Positions 34,072 to 42,198 of a stretch of 64,000 nucleotides of DNA are shown piece by piece. The stretch spans positions 19,319 to 83,318 of the forward strand of contig NZ_RHFG01000017.1 in NCBI RefSeq assembly GCF_004745485.1, written 5' to 3'. Origin of the DNA: Brevibacterium sp. S22 (GTDB lineage: Bacteria; Actinomycetota; Actinomycetes; Actinomycetales; Brevibacteriaceae). The translations under genes and the position numbers were made by a program. The notes below the pieces were generated by a model. That model saw nothing but the letters and a program-made list of their open reading frames with translations. It was not told the DNA's origin and ran no database searches. The stretch's first letter is position 1, and each line of letters begins with the position of its first letter.

Positions 34072-34863
34072 TCAGGAGGTCTCTGCCTCTCTGGCCAGCA
34101 GCCGCTTGCCCGCCGGGTAGGCGGCCAGCGATTCGGGGAGGCTGAGTCGTCTGCCGGAGGCGAAGGTCGCGAGCACCCGTCCGGTGCCTGGCTGATCATC
34201 GTCCACTCCGGCGGGTTCGAGGCCGATGCGGCGCAGGGTCTGTTTGGCAACCGGCATGGGGGAATCGAAGACGGTGAGGGCTCCGGCACGGGCGGCCATG
34301 ATCCGATCGGCGACGAGTCCGTAGTGAGTGCAGCCGAGCACCACGGTCTCCATCCCGGGCCCCATCTGGGTGAAGGCATCCTCGATGGCGGTATCGATCT
34401 TCTCCAGATCGGCCGCGTTGATGGCCTCGGCCAACCCCGGGCAGGCGACCTTGGACACGTGCAGATCGGCGGCGAAGGAGTCGATGAGGTTCTGCTGATA
34501 CTCGCTTCCCGTGGTCGCCGGTGTCGCCCAGATCGCGAAGTCCTGGCCGGTGCCGGCGGCCATCTTCACCGCCGGAACGACGCCGATGACGGGAATGGCC
34601 GGCTCGTAGCGGGCGCGCACGGCTTCGAGCGCCTGCACAGAGGCGGTGTTGCAGGCGATGACGATGGCGTCGGGCTCCCATGCGGCGAGCACCCCGGCCG
34701 AATGCAGGGCGCGAGCCTCAAGGGTCTCGGCGCTCAAATTGCCGTAGGGGCTGAAGTCCGGGTCCATGGCGAGGACGAGATCCGCGTCGGGGGCGAGATT
34801 GAACAGCGCGTCGGCGGTTCCGAGGAGTCCGAGTCCGGAATCGAGCAGGCCGATGCGCGTCAT
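34072..34863 (-). CDS. glutamate racemase (MurI)/Asp-Glu racemase family protein
   Basis: 263 residues. Opening MTRIGLLDSGLGLLG is the MurI-type N-terminus, the first catalytic Cys lies in AIVIACNTASVQALEAVR (about residue 72) and the second in VVLGCTHYGLVADRI (about 180), each in its conserved context. That supports cofactor-independent amino-acid racemisation, such as D-glutamate supply for the cell wall. The SGLG in place of the usual SGVGG, and a HAD-gene neighbour instead of cell-wall genes, leave open a second, specialised racemase. ATG 34863 overlaps the HAD stop by 4 bp and has AAGGGGA upstream. Confidence 0.85.
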   Translation of the reverse strand: MTRIGLLDSGLGLLGTADALFNLAPDADLVLAMDPDFSPYGNLSAETLEARALHSAGVLAAWEPDAIVIACNTASVQALEAVRARYEPAIPVIGVVPAVKMAAGTGQDFAIWATPATTGSEYQQNLIDSFAADLHVSKVACPGLAEAINAADLEKIDTAIEDAFTQMGPGMETVVLGCTHYGLVADRIMAARAGALTVFDSPMPVAKQTLRRIGLEPAGVDDDQPGTGRVLATFASGRRLSLPESLAAYPAGKRLLAREAETS

Positions 34864-35480
34864 GAAGTCCCCTTCGGGTCGGATGTCGTCGAATCGTCGG
34901 TCATTGAATCGCCGGTCTTCGGGTAGGCGAATTCCCGGATCTCCTTGAGATGAGCCTTCGTCAGGCCGTGGGAGAAGTCGGGGGCGATGAGTTTGAGGCG
35001 GTTCGGCGAGTAGCGCCTGAGGAAGTACTCGCGGGTGGCAGGCCAGGCCAGGTCGTCGTCGATCCAGATTGCGCGCCCATGCTCGTGCGTGGACAGCCAG
35101 TCCTCCATCGCGCGCGCCTTCCACCACTGCTGCGGATCGTGGGCGAAGCGATTGTGGGTCGTATCCGGCATCTCGATGACATCGAACGAATTGCGCAGAC
35201 CGAACTTCGGTTCGAGTTCGGACTTGCACCGCTGCGACCAGGTCGACAGCCACACGACGTCGACCTCATGGGTCTCGACGATGCGGTCGAAGAATTCGAC
35301 GACGGCGGGCCGGTAGTGGAGCTCGTAGTGCCACGCATGCAGCTTCTTCCGCCCCTCTGCCATGCCGCGAAGCTTAGGCACGGGATAGGAGTTGAGGACG
35401 CCGTCGACATCGAGGAAGACAGTGACGTGGCGAGCCTGCCTGCGCGCCGATGCCGGCGCCGCGGATGCTGCAGCCATCAT
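34860..35480 (-). CDS. HAD-superfamily-like protein
   Basis: 206 residues. FLDVDGVLNSYPVPKLRG has the DxDG motif I of HAD phosphatases; VVWLSTWSQRCKSELEPKFG supplies the Thr/Ser of motif II, and RAIWIDDDLAWPATREYF the acidic motif. The conserved Trp/His-rich middle (KLHAWHYELHYRPAVVEFF) resembles a family of uncharacterised actinobacterial HAD proteins. ATG 35480 or 35477 is preferred; the frame is open to GTG 35558, but that part has rare codons and overlaps the shared promoter. It is translationally coupled to the racemase gene and divergent from the AraC gene. Confidence 0.75.
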   Translation of the reverse strand: MMAAASAAPASARRQARHVTVFLDVDGVLNSYPVPKLRGMAEGRKKLHAWHYELHYRPAVVEFFDRIVETHEVDVVWLSTWSQRCKSELEPKFGLRNSFDVIEMPDTTHNRFAHDPQQWWKARAMEDWLSTHEHGRAIWIDDDLAWPATREYFLRRYSPNRLKLIAPDFSHGLTKAHLKEIREFAYPKTGDSMTDDSTTSDPKGTS

Positions 35481-35608
35481 TCCTTCCCGTGAGCTCTGGC
35501 GTTCGGCCCGAACGAGCCGTCCACGCGTTATTCTGGGGACAGATCGCGCCGCCCGCACCCGATGAACACAGCCGAGTTTACCGCCGAGAGCGTCAAGAGG
35601 CCGAGTCC

Positions 35609-36397
35609 ATGTATCGACAGACCCACATCCCGCGTCTGCGGGCGTGTCTGTGGATCTCGGCTCCTGACAAGGCGGATGACCTCGCCGAGGCGGCCGGATC
35701 GTCTTCGCTCATCGTTCCCGACGGGTGCATGGACCTCATCGTCCTCAATGGACAGATCGTCATCGCCGGTGCCGATTCCACGGCCCGGATGTTTCACGGT
35801 TCGGCCGCCCCGACCGTGGGCCTGCGCTTCGACTCCGGCGTGCTTCCGCAGCTGCTGACCACCTCGGCGGGAGAACTGGCCGACCGGGTGACGCCCCTTG
35901 ACGCGGTGCTCAGACGCACGAAATTCGAGGTGCGGGGCACGGGCGAGGGAGGAATCCGGGGTGCAGATGAGGGCGGGATCCGGAGCACGGATGGGGACGC
36001 AGCCGCCTCGGTGACGGGAGCTGCTCGCGCCCTGCTCGACGCGGCCTGTGGTCTGTCGGACCGGGCATCACTCGATCCGCGGCCGATGGCCTTGGCCGAG
36101 CGCCTGGACGTGCGGTCAGGCGTGTGGTTGGGCGACCGGCTCGGCGCAGGGACGGGCACGCCGTCGCAGAGCGTCGCCGAGGCGGCCGCCGACTTCGGAT
36201 ATTCGACCCGGCAGCTGCGCCGGTTGAGCGCGGAATGGTTCGGCTACGGCCCCAAACATCTCGCGAAGATCCTGCGTTGGCAGGCCGCGCGAGACCTCAT
36301 CGATTCGGGCCGGTCGCGCACGGCGGCTGCGGCTGAGGTCGGGTATGCCGACGCCGCTCACCTGCGTCGCGACGAGCGCTCACTCATCGGGTCATGA
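35609..36397 (+). CDS. AraC family transcriptional regulator
   Basis: 262 residues. The N-terminal part (RACLWISAP, SSLIVPDGCMDLIVLNGQIV, AAPTVGLRFDSGVLPQLL) is the sensor domain type often seen in small AraC proteins. The C-terminal helix-turn-helix pair is AEAAADFGYSTRQLRRLSAE and KILRWQAARDLIDSG with EVGYADAAHLRRDERSLIG. The protein stops right after this, about ten to fifteen residues earlier than usual (no TPxxF-type ending). A Gly/Arg/Asp-rich insert with repeats of GGIR lies at about 152-180. AGAGG is 9 nt before ATG 35609. Confidence 0.83.
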   Translation: MYRQTHIPRLRACLWISAPDKADDLAEAAGSSSLIVPDGCMDLIVLNGQIVIAGADSTARMFHGSAAPTVGLRFDSGVLPQLLTTSAGELADRVTPLDAVLRRTKFEVRGTGEGGIRGADEGGIRSTDGDAAASVTGAARALLDAACGLSDRASLDPRPMALAERLDVRSGVWLGDRLGAGTGTPSQSVAEAAADFGYSTRQLRRLSAEWFGYGPKHLAKILRWQAARDLIDSGRSRTAAAAEVGYADAAHLRRDERSLIGS

Positions 36398-36532
36398 TGC
36401 TCTCGGTCACCGCAGATGGGATGTGGCCTCGCTCATCGGCAACGGAGTCGACGGTCGCTCACCGGCGATGGGATGAGCATTCGCTCACCTGCTGAGGAGG
36501 CGGACGGCCTCAGTTGAGGGCGGCGAAAGGCC

Positions 36533-36937
36533 TCAGCGGAGGGCAGCGAAGAGGTCGACCTTGTTGCCGTCGGGATCGGAGACCACGGCATAGCGCTGGC
36601 CCCAGAACGCGTCCCAGGGTTCGTGGACGATTCCGGCCACGGGATCTGTGCCCTCATCGCCACGGCCGGTGAGCTGGGCGAATGTCGCATCGACCGCCTC
36701 GGCGGTGGCGCAGTCGAAGGCCAAGGACATCTTGTGTCCGCCGGTCGGCCAGGACCATTCGGGATCGATGCTGAGCATGACCGCCTCGGTGTCGAGGAGA
36801 ATCCGCAGGGAACCGGAGGTGAACTCGGTGTGCGGGGCGTCCGGGCCGCCGTCGGCGAGCTCGAGGCCGAGCGCGGTGTAGAAGGTGACGGCGGCGGGCA
36901 TATCTGAAGTGATGATGGAGATCGCGTCGAGTTTCAT
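36533..36937 (-). CDS. VOC superfamily (glyoxalase-like) protein
   Basis: 134 residues. LDAISIITSDMPAAVTFYTA starts the first VOC half, and GQRYAVVSDPDGNKVDLFAA ends the second, with an Asp where many metal-binding members have Glu. Such proteins include dioxygenases and drug-binding proteins; the substrate is not predictable here. A single gene with no operon partners. ATG 36937 is the first start. Confidence 0.8.
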   Translation of the reverse strand: MKLDAISIITSDMPAAVTFYTALGLELADGGPDAPHTEFTSGSLRILLDTEAVMLSIDPEWSWPTGGHKMSLAFDCATAEAVDATFAQLTGRGDEGTDPVAGIVHEPWDAFWGQRYAVVSDPDGNKVDLFAALR

Positions 36938-37020
36938 GACTTCAGACTAGGCGGACGGACGCGGCGCCGGCTTGAACGAATCGGCCATCCCTGCGCGGAC
37001 GTCTGACTATTCTCGCGGTG

Positions 37021-37104
37021 CTTGGGTGGTCGAAATGGTCACGCTGGGTGGGCAAAATGGTCACGCCCCATCGCGGGTTTTCGTGACCATTTCGCCCACC
37101 CAAG
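37021..37104. repeat. three-copy 22-23-nt repeat forming a hairpin
   Basis: Two direct copies (37021-37043 and 37044-37065) and one inverted copy (37082-37104) of a unit starting CTTGGGTGG and ending AAATGGTCACG. Copies 2 and 3 form an 18-bp stem with one mismatch around a 16-nt loop. It follows the thioesterase stop at 37164 on the minus strand, so it may terminate that gene. Confidence 0.65.
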
Positions 37105-37163
37105 ACGGCGGTCTGTGAACCCAGTCTCTGTGCTGGCTCTGTGCTGACCGACGCGTTCGGGAC

Positions 37164-37559
37164 TCAGCTCTGCAGGTAGGGCTCGAAGAGTTCTCGCAGC
37201 TCGGGAGGGAGTGGGGTGGGCTTCGCGGCCTCGCGATCGATGTGCACGAGCACGCAGTCGTGGTCGAAGACCTGACGTCCGTCCTGGTCACCACGAGTGT
37301 TGACGGTGAACGAGGAATTGCCGAGCTTCTTCACCGTCACGGTCATCTTCAGTTCGGGGCCGTACATGACGGGAACGAGATAGTCGATGGTCTGACGGGC
37401 GACGAGCAGCCCGCCGCCGGTGATGTGACCGGCGCGGATCTCATGCATCCAGCGCACGCGGCATTCCTCGATGAGTGTGATCATCTTTGCGTTGTTGACG
37501 TGGCCGAGCAGGTCCTGGTCCGACCAGCGCACTTCGGGTGAGAGTTCGAACGTGGCCAT
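37164..37559 (-). CDS. acyl-CoA thioesterase, hot-dog fold (4HBT-like)
   Basis: 131 residues. VRWSDQDLLGHVNNAKMITL is the conserved beginning of YbgC/4HBT-type thioesterases, with the catalytic Asp of WSDQD and HVNN. The core continues RVRWMHEIRAG and YLVPVMYGPELKMTVTVKKL. It hydrolyses acyl-CoA thioesters; the chain length is not predictable. ATG 37559 starts the domain directly. It is separated from etfA by 100 bases on the same strand and might be part of a larger fatty-acid or amine-oxidation unit, though the spacing argues for its own promoter. Confidence 0.85.
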   Translation of the reverse strand: MATFELSPEVRWSDQDLLGHVNNAKMITLIEECRVRWMHEIRAGHITGGGLLVARQTIDYLVPVMYGPELKMTVTVKKLGNSSFTVNTRGDQDGRQVFDHDCVLVHIDREAAKPTPLPPELRELFEPYLQS

Positions 37560-37659
37560 GACTGCCTCCGGAAGCTGATAGGGAACAAAGTCTGAACGAT
37601 CGTTCCATAGTTAACCAGTTTGCGGACGGTCACGGAAATTGCTCCCATGGCAAGGAGAC

Positions 37660-38664
37660 TCAGCCGCGGCGGCGGACGATCTCCTCGTTCACGGCTCCGA
37701 CCACCTCGTGGAGGTCGCCGATGATCGCATAGTCGGCACGTTGGACCATCGTGGACTCCTCGTCGGTGTTGATCGCCACGAGCGTCTTCGCCCCCTCGAT
37801 CCCCGCCATGTGCTGGATCGCTCCGGAGATGCCGCAGGCGATGTAGACGTCGGGGGAGATGCGACTGCCGGTCTGGCCGACCTGCTCGGCGTGCGGTCGC
37901 CAGCCGAGGCCGGTGACCACGCGGGAGACGCCCAAGGCCCCGCCGAGGTGGTCGACGAGATCGAGGGCTTCGGAGAACCCGTTTTCCGAACCGACGCCGC
38001 GACCGGCCCCGACCACGGCCCTTGCCGAGGTCAGTCCGGATGCGTCATCGGCGGCCTCGACCTCGGTGCGCTGGACTCGGGTGGCCAGGTCCGCCTCGGC
38101 GACGGTGAGGTCGTAGTCATAGACCTCCGGGTCGATCGGGGTGGTCTCTTCCGGGGTGCAGGCGTGACCGGCGATGGTGAGCACGTGCAGGTCGCCGTCG
38201 AGGCGGAGCCGCTCGAACGCGGTGCCGCCGTGGACCTGCCGCAGCAGACCCTCCTCGTCGCAGGCGATGACGTTGGCGGCCATGCGGGCGCCCGCGCGGA
38301 CCGCGGCGTGGGCCATGAGCTCCATGCCGCGCGGGGTGCCGGAGGCCAGCAGCATCCCGGACTCCGGGGTGATGTCGACGATCGCCTGTGCCCAGGCCGG
38401 AGCCGAATAGGCCTCGAGGTCCGGATGTTCGAGATGATGGATGACGCTCACCCCGAGCCGCCCCAGCTCGGCCACGGCGGAATCGCTGAGCGGCCCGATC
38501 ACCACCCCCTCCGTGCTACCTGACGGCGGCTCAGCAACCCCGCGCGGGGTTGCTGAGCCGCCGTCAGGTAGCAAATTGGGGTGGGTGCGGGCGAAGGTGA
38601 CGGCCTCGGCGGAGGTGAGAGTCACCTTGCCTGCCGCGTCCGTTTCGACGAAGACGTGAGTCAT
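37660..38664 (-). CDS. etfA: electron transfer flavoprotein alpha subunit
   Basis: 334 residues. The C-terminal FAD domain is clear: GRGVGSENGF near 190, GLGWRPHAEQVGQTGSRISP, DVYIACGISGAIQHMAGIEG and VAINTDEESTMVQRADYAII. With EtfB it takes electrons from the adjacent dehydrogenase to ETF-quinone oxidoreductase. ATG 38664 overlaps etfB by 4 bp. Unusual: residues 31-51 are encoded by a 60-bp perfect palindrome at 38514-38573 that inserts LPDGGSATPRGVAEPPSG between the first helix and the following strand; ordinary ETF-alpha has only a short turn there. The frame is intact. Confidence 0.93.
   Translation of the reverse strand: MTHVFVETDAAGKVTLTSAEAVTFARTHPNLLPDGGSATPRGVAEPPSGSTEGVVIGPLSDSAVAELGRLGVSVIHHLEHPDLEAYSAPAWAQAIVDITPESGMLLASGTPRGMELMAHAAVRAGARMAANVIACDEEGLLRQVHGGTAFERLRLDGDLHVLTIAGHACTPEETTPIDPEVYDYDLTVAEADLATRVQRTEVEAADDASGLTSARAVVGAGRGVGSENGFSEALDLVDHLGGALGVSRVVTGLGWRPHAEQVGQTGSRISPDVYIACGISGAIQHMAGIEGAKTLVAINTDEESTMVQRADYAIIGDLHEVVGAVNEEIVRRRG
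38514..38573. repeat. 60-bp perfect palindrome inside etfA
   Basis: Two 30-nt arms with no loop, each starting TGCTACCTGACGGCGGCT on its own strand and meeting at a GCGC centre (arm ends CAACCCCGC). The flank CCCCAATT beyond the right arm is shared with a diverged half copy at 63847-63883. Read in frame it encodes about 20 extra residues of EtfA. Confidence 0.9.
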
Positions 38665-39482
38665 GGCCGGATCACTCCGATCTCTTCGAGCACATCGACC
38701 AGGGCGGGGGCCGCCTCCGGGCCCTCGCCGAGGATGGTCACCGAACTCGCTTTCACTTCCGGCAGTTCGAGTCGGATCCGGGGATTGCCCGTCCCGGGTT
38801 CGGGGGCGTCGTACTCGACGATCGCCGCCTTCTTCGCCTTCATCCGCCCGGTGATCGAGGGATAGCGCGGGTCGACTCCTCCCTCGTGGACGGCGATGAC
38901 GGCAGGCAGGTCGAGTGCGAAGATCTCGGTGCCGTCCGGGCCGATCCCGCGGGCTTCGATGCTGCCCGAGCTGCGCTCGCCGCCTCCTGGGTCCGTGCCC
39001 GAGCTGTTGTCACCATCAGCAACGGTGATCGTCTGAATGTTCGTGAGCACGGGGTATCCGAGGTCGTATGCCAGCCGGATCCCGACCTGGAAATCCCCGG
39101 TGTCGGCGGCATCGTCACCGGTGAGGACGAGATCGAAGGTCTGCCCCGCCTCGGCGCGATCGCGAACGACATCACCGATGACCTGCGCAATGTCCTCAGG
39201 GCCGAAGACGGACGGGGCGGCGGCCTCGACGAGGATTCCGTCGTTCGCGCCCACGGCCACGGCCGCCCTCAGCTGCTCGACCGCCTCGGCGGGACCGACC
39301 GTGAGCACCGTGACCGTCCCACCGGTCGCGGCCGCGGTCTGGATCGCGATCTCGACCGCGCATTCCTCATGTGAGGACATCGCGTGGCCGAGCCCGGATT
39401 CGTCGATCCCGGTCCCGGTGCCGTCGAGGGTGACGGCCCCGGCGATATCGGGGATGCGTTTGATGCACACGAGCACGTTCAC
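38661..39482 (-). CDS. etfB: electron transfer flavoprotein beta subunit
   Basis: 273 residues. VNVLVCIKRIPDIAGAVTLD is the standard ETF-beta N-terminus; EECAVEIAIQTAAATGG and DLVLTGDDAADTGDFQVGIR (AMP/FAD-contact region) are typical, and the tail runs PAVIAVHEGGVDPRYPSITG and RMKAKKAAIVEY. A Gly/Ser/Asp-rich insert (DGDNSSGTDPGGGERSSGS, about 155-175) interrupts the family pattern. GTG 39482 has GGAGG upstream and overlaps the dehydrogenase stop by 4 bp (GTGA), so the dehydrogenase, etfB and etfA are translationally coupled. Confidence 0.93.
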   Translation of the reverse strand: MNVLVCIKRIPDIAGAVTLDGTGTGIDESGLGHAMSSHEECAVEIAIQTAAATGGTVTVLTVGPAEAVEQLRAAVAVGANDGILVEAAAPSVFGPEDIAQVIGDVVRDRAEAGQTFDLVLTGDDAADTGDFQVGIRLAYDLGYPVLTNIQTITVADGDNSSGTDPGGGERSSGSIEARGIGPDGTEIFALDLPAVIAVHEGGVDPRYPSITGRMKAKKAAIVEYDAPEPGTGNPRIRLELPEVKASSVTILGEGPEAAPALVDVLEEIGVIRP

Positions 39483-41998
39483 GGCTGCCTCCTGATGCAC
39501 TCGTTGTCGGGATCGAACAGCGGTGTCGAATCGATCGACGCCACCGTGACGGGAAAGAACTCCTCCATGTACACGACCTGCAATCGGTTGCCGAGCACCG
39601 CCTCGGCAGGTGGGAGGAACGCCATGAGCACATGCTTGCCCAGGCTCGGAGCCGACCCCGCCGAGGTGACATAAGCATGGCGTCCGTGCCCGTCGACCAG
39701 AGGCTCACCGCTCGCTGCCACGATGGGTTCCCCGCCGAGCATGTACCGTCTCTCCCCGCTCGCCGAGGTGTGGTCATCGACCGTGAGCGAACACAGCACC
39801 GTCTTCGGCTCTTCCTCACGGTGGCGCAGGTGCGCGGCTCTGCCGATGAAATCCTGAGCCTTCACCTTCGGACGGCTCATCCCGACCTCGACGACGGTGC
39901 GTTCGGAATCGAGCTCTGCCCCGAACGCCCGGTAGCCCTTTTCGATCCGACCGGTCGTGCTGTAGACGCCGAGGCCGACGGGGATCAGCCCGTGGTCCTG
40001 ACCGGCCTCGAAGAGCACATCCCAGAGCCTCAGGCCGGATTCCATCGGCACGTAGAGCTCCCAGCCGAGATCGCCGACATAGGAGATCCGAGAGGCGAGG
40101 ACCTCGAGCGAACCGATTTCGATCGTCCGGGCCGTTCCGAACTTGAACCCCTCATGGGAGACATCGGCACTGGTGAGCTCGCCGAGGATGTCGCGGGCTC
40201 GCGGTCCCCACAGGCCGATCGTCGTCCACGAGCTCGTGAGGTCGGCGATCTGCGCGCCCGTATCGGGCAGCCGATCGGCGAACCATTTCACGTCGACCAT
40301 TCCGTGGGCGGCACCGGTGACGACACGGAACCGGTCGTGGTCCAGACGCATGATCGTCAGGTCCGAGCGGAATCCGCCGCGCTCATCGAGGATCGGAGTG
40401 TAGACGACGCGGCCGATGGCCACATCCATCTGCGCCAGAGCGATGGCCTGGACCGCGTCGAGGGCCGCGGGTCCGAACACGTCGAAGATGACGAAGCTGG
40501 AGAGATCGACGAGTCCGGCGCGCTGCCGCAGCGCGAGGTGCTCGGCGTTGATGATCGGGGACCACCAACGGGAGTCCCATTCGGCGCTGCGGTCCATGAC
40601 GGCGTCACCGAACTCCTCGACCAGACCGGCATTCGACTCATACCACTGCGGGCGCTCCCACCCGCCGGCTTCGAAGAACACCGCTCCAAGCTCCGCCTCA
40701 CGCTGCCACATCGGTGAGCGGCGCACATCGCGATCGGAGCTCCACTGCTCGGACGGGTGGACGATTCCGTAGGTTTTGTTGAAGGCTTCAGAGGTCCGGG
40801 CCCTGACATGGGCACGGGTGCGCTGATGGGCGTGGAAACGAGCGATGTCCGCACCTTGGACGTCGATCTCGGGCAACCCGTTCGTCATCCATTCGGCCAC
40901 CGCCCGTCCGACGCCGGGGCCTTCCTTGACCCATACGGCTGCTGCCGACCACAGGCCTGCCACCTGCGGTGATTCGCCGAGGATGGGTGGCCCGTCCGGG
41001 GTCAGGGAGAGCAGGCCGTTGATGGCGTAGCGGATCTCGACGTCCGGGTTCGACAGCACTTCGGGCATGAGTTCGACGGCCTGTTCGAGCTGCGGATCGA
41101 AGTCCTCGTCCGTGAACGGCATCTCCGTAGGGGAGAGCTTCGCGGCCTCGATCGAGGGGATCTCGTCGGGGTCGTGGAGAATCGGCCGGTGCGCATACGA
41201 ACCGATCTCCATATCGGAGCCGTGCTGACGTTCATAGCAGAAGGTATCCATGTCCCGCACGATCGGAAACGAGATCTCGCCGGGACGTGCGGCCAGCTGC
41301 GGGACCGGTCCGACGCTGATCATCTGATGGACCGCCGGCGTCAGCGGAATCGCCGCCCCGGCCATCGCCGCGATGCGCGGAGACCAGACTCCGCAGGCGA
41401 TGAGGATCCGGTTCGTCGCGATCTCACCTTTCGTGGTGTGCACGCGTACGACCTGACCGTGATCGACATCGATTCCGGTCACCTCGGTGTTGGGCGAGAC
41501 CGTGAGCGCTCCCTTCGCTTCTGCGGACTCGCGCATCATCGTGCCCGCCCGCACCGAATCGACGACCCCGACTGTCGGGGTCCAGAGGGCCCCGATAATG
41601 ACCTCGGGATCGAGGAACGGCACCTTCTCGGCGACCTCAGCCGGGGAGACGAGGGAGGATTCGATGCCCCAGGCGCGGGCGGATGCCATACGCCTCCGCA
41701 GCTCCTCCATGCGCTCTTCGGTGCGGGCGACTTCGAAGCCGCCGGACTCGGTGAAGACGCCGAGCTCCTTGTACTGGCGCATGCTGTCGAGGGTGAGGTC
41801 GGCGATCTCACGCGAATGGTCCACGGGGAAGATGAAGTTCGAGGCGTGGCCGGTCGAGCCACCCGGATTCGGCAGCGGACCCTTGTCGACCTGGACGATG
41901 TCGGTCCATCCGAGTTCGGCGAGGTGATGGACGAGGCTGTTGCCCACGATGCCGGCTCCGACGACGACGACGCTGGCTTGGGCGGGGACGGAAGCCAT
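39479..41998 (-). CDS. dimethylglycine/sarcosine dehydrogenase-like flavoprotein
   Basis: 839 residues in two parts. The N-terminal DAO-type oxidoreductase has the FAD motif VVVVGAGIVGNSLVHHL (Gly14, Gly16, Gly19) and GSTGHASNF, whose His51 aligns with the His that carries covalent FAD in dimethylglycine dehydrogenases. The C-terminal half from about 430 is GcvT-like: FVIFDVFGPAALDAVQAIAL, LYVPMESGLRLWDVLFEAGQ and PKVKAQDFIGRAAHL. It would oxidatively demethylate a methylamine and pass the C1 unit to tetrahydrofolate, with EtfAB as acceptor. ATG 41998 has GGAG seven bases upstream; the frame is open to 42040. Substrate is inferred. Confidence 0.9.
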   Translation of the reverse strand: MASVPAQASVVVVGAGIVGNSLVHHLAELGWTDIVQVDKGPLPNPGGSTGHASNFIFPVDHSREIADLTLDSMRQYKELGVFTESGGFEVARTEERMEELRRRMASARAWGIESSLVSPAEVAEKVPFLDPEVIIGALWTPTVGVVDSVRAGTMMRESAEAKGALTVSPNTEVTGIDVDHGQVVRVHTTKGEIATNRILIACGVWSPRIAAMAGAAIPLTPAVHQMISVGPVPQLAARPGEISFPIVRDMDTFCYERQHGSDMEIGSYAHRPILHDPDEIPSIEAAKLSPTEMPFTDEDFDPQLEQAVELMPEVLSNPDVEIRYAINGLLSLTPDGPPILGESPQVAGLWSAAAVWVKEGPGVGRAVAEWMTNGLPEIDVQGADIARFHAHQRTRAHVRARTSEAFNKTYGIVHPSEQWSSDRDVRRSPMWQREAELGAVFFEAGGWERPQWYESNAGLVEEFGDAVMDRSAEWDSRWWSPIINAEHLALRQRAGLVDLSSFVIFDVFGPAALDAVQAIALAQMDVAIGRVVYTPILDERGGFRSDLTIMRLDHDRFRVVTGAAHGMVDVKWFADRLPDTGAQIADLTSSWTTIGLWGPRARDILGELTSADVSHEGFKFGTARTIEIGSLEVLASRISYVGDLGWELYVPMESGLRLWDVLFEAGQDHGLIPVGLGVYSTTGRIEKGYRAFGAELDSERTVVEVGMSRPKVKAQDFIGRAAHLRHREEEPKTVLCSLTVDDHTSASGERRYMLGGEPIVAASGEPLVDGHGRHAYVTSAGSAPSLGKHVLMAFLPPAEAVLGNRLQVVYMEEFFPVTVASIDSTPLFDPDNECIRRQP

Positions 41999-42037
41999 GA
42001 GCAGGCTCCTCTCTGAAGGCATCTTCACCTTCACCGG

Positions 42038-42071
42038 CATAGTTGCGAATTATGCAACGTTGCGCGCTATG
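42038..42071. promoter_or_regulatory. operator/promoter of the dehydrogenase-etf operon
   Basis: CATAG, GTTGC-GAATTAT-GCAAC, GTTGC and CTATG make nested inverted repeats; GCAACGTTGC (42054-42063) is itself a perfect palindrome. The minus-strand -10 candidate CATAAT (42049-42054) lies in the centre, about 50 bases before ATG 41998. A repressor bound here would block the promoter; the adjacent IclR protein is the natural candidate. Confidence 0.55.
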
Positions 42072-42198
42072 TGGAACTGCGTACCATGATCGTCCTCCGC
42101 CGAGGAGGGTGTGTCAAGAGGTTCTTCCGCGCCGTCATCGCGTGGTTGAGCGGCAGCGACGCGCGGGCTGGTTCAGCCCACGGGGCGACCGAAGTCCT

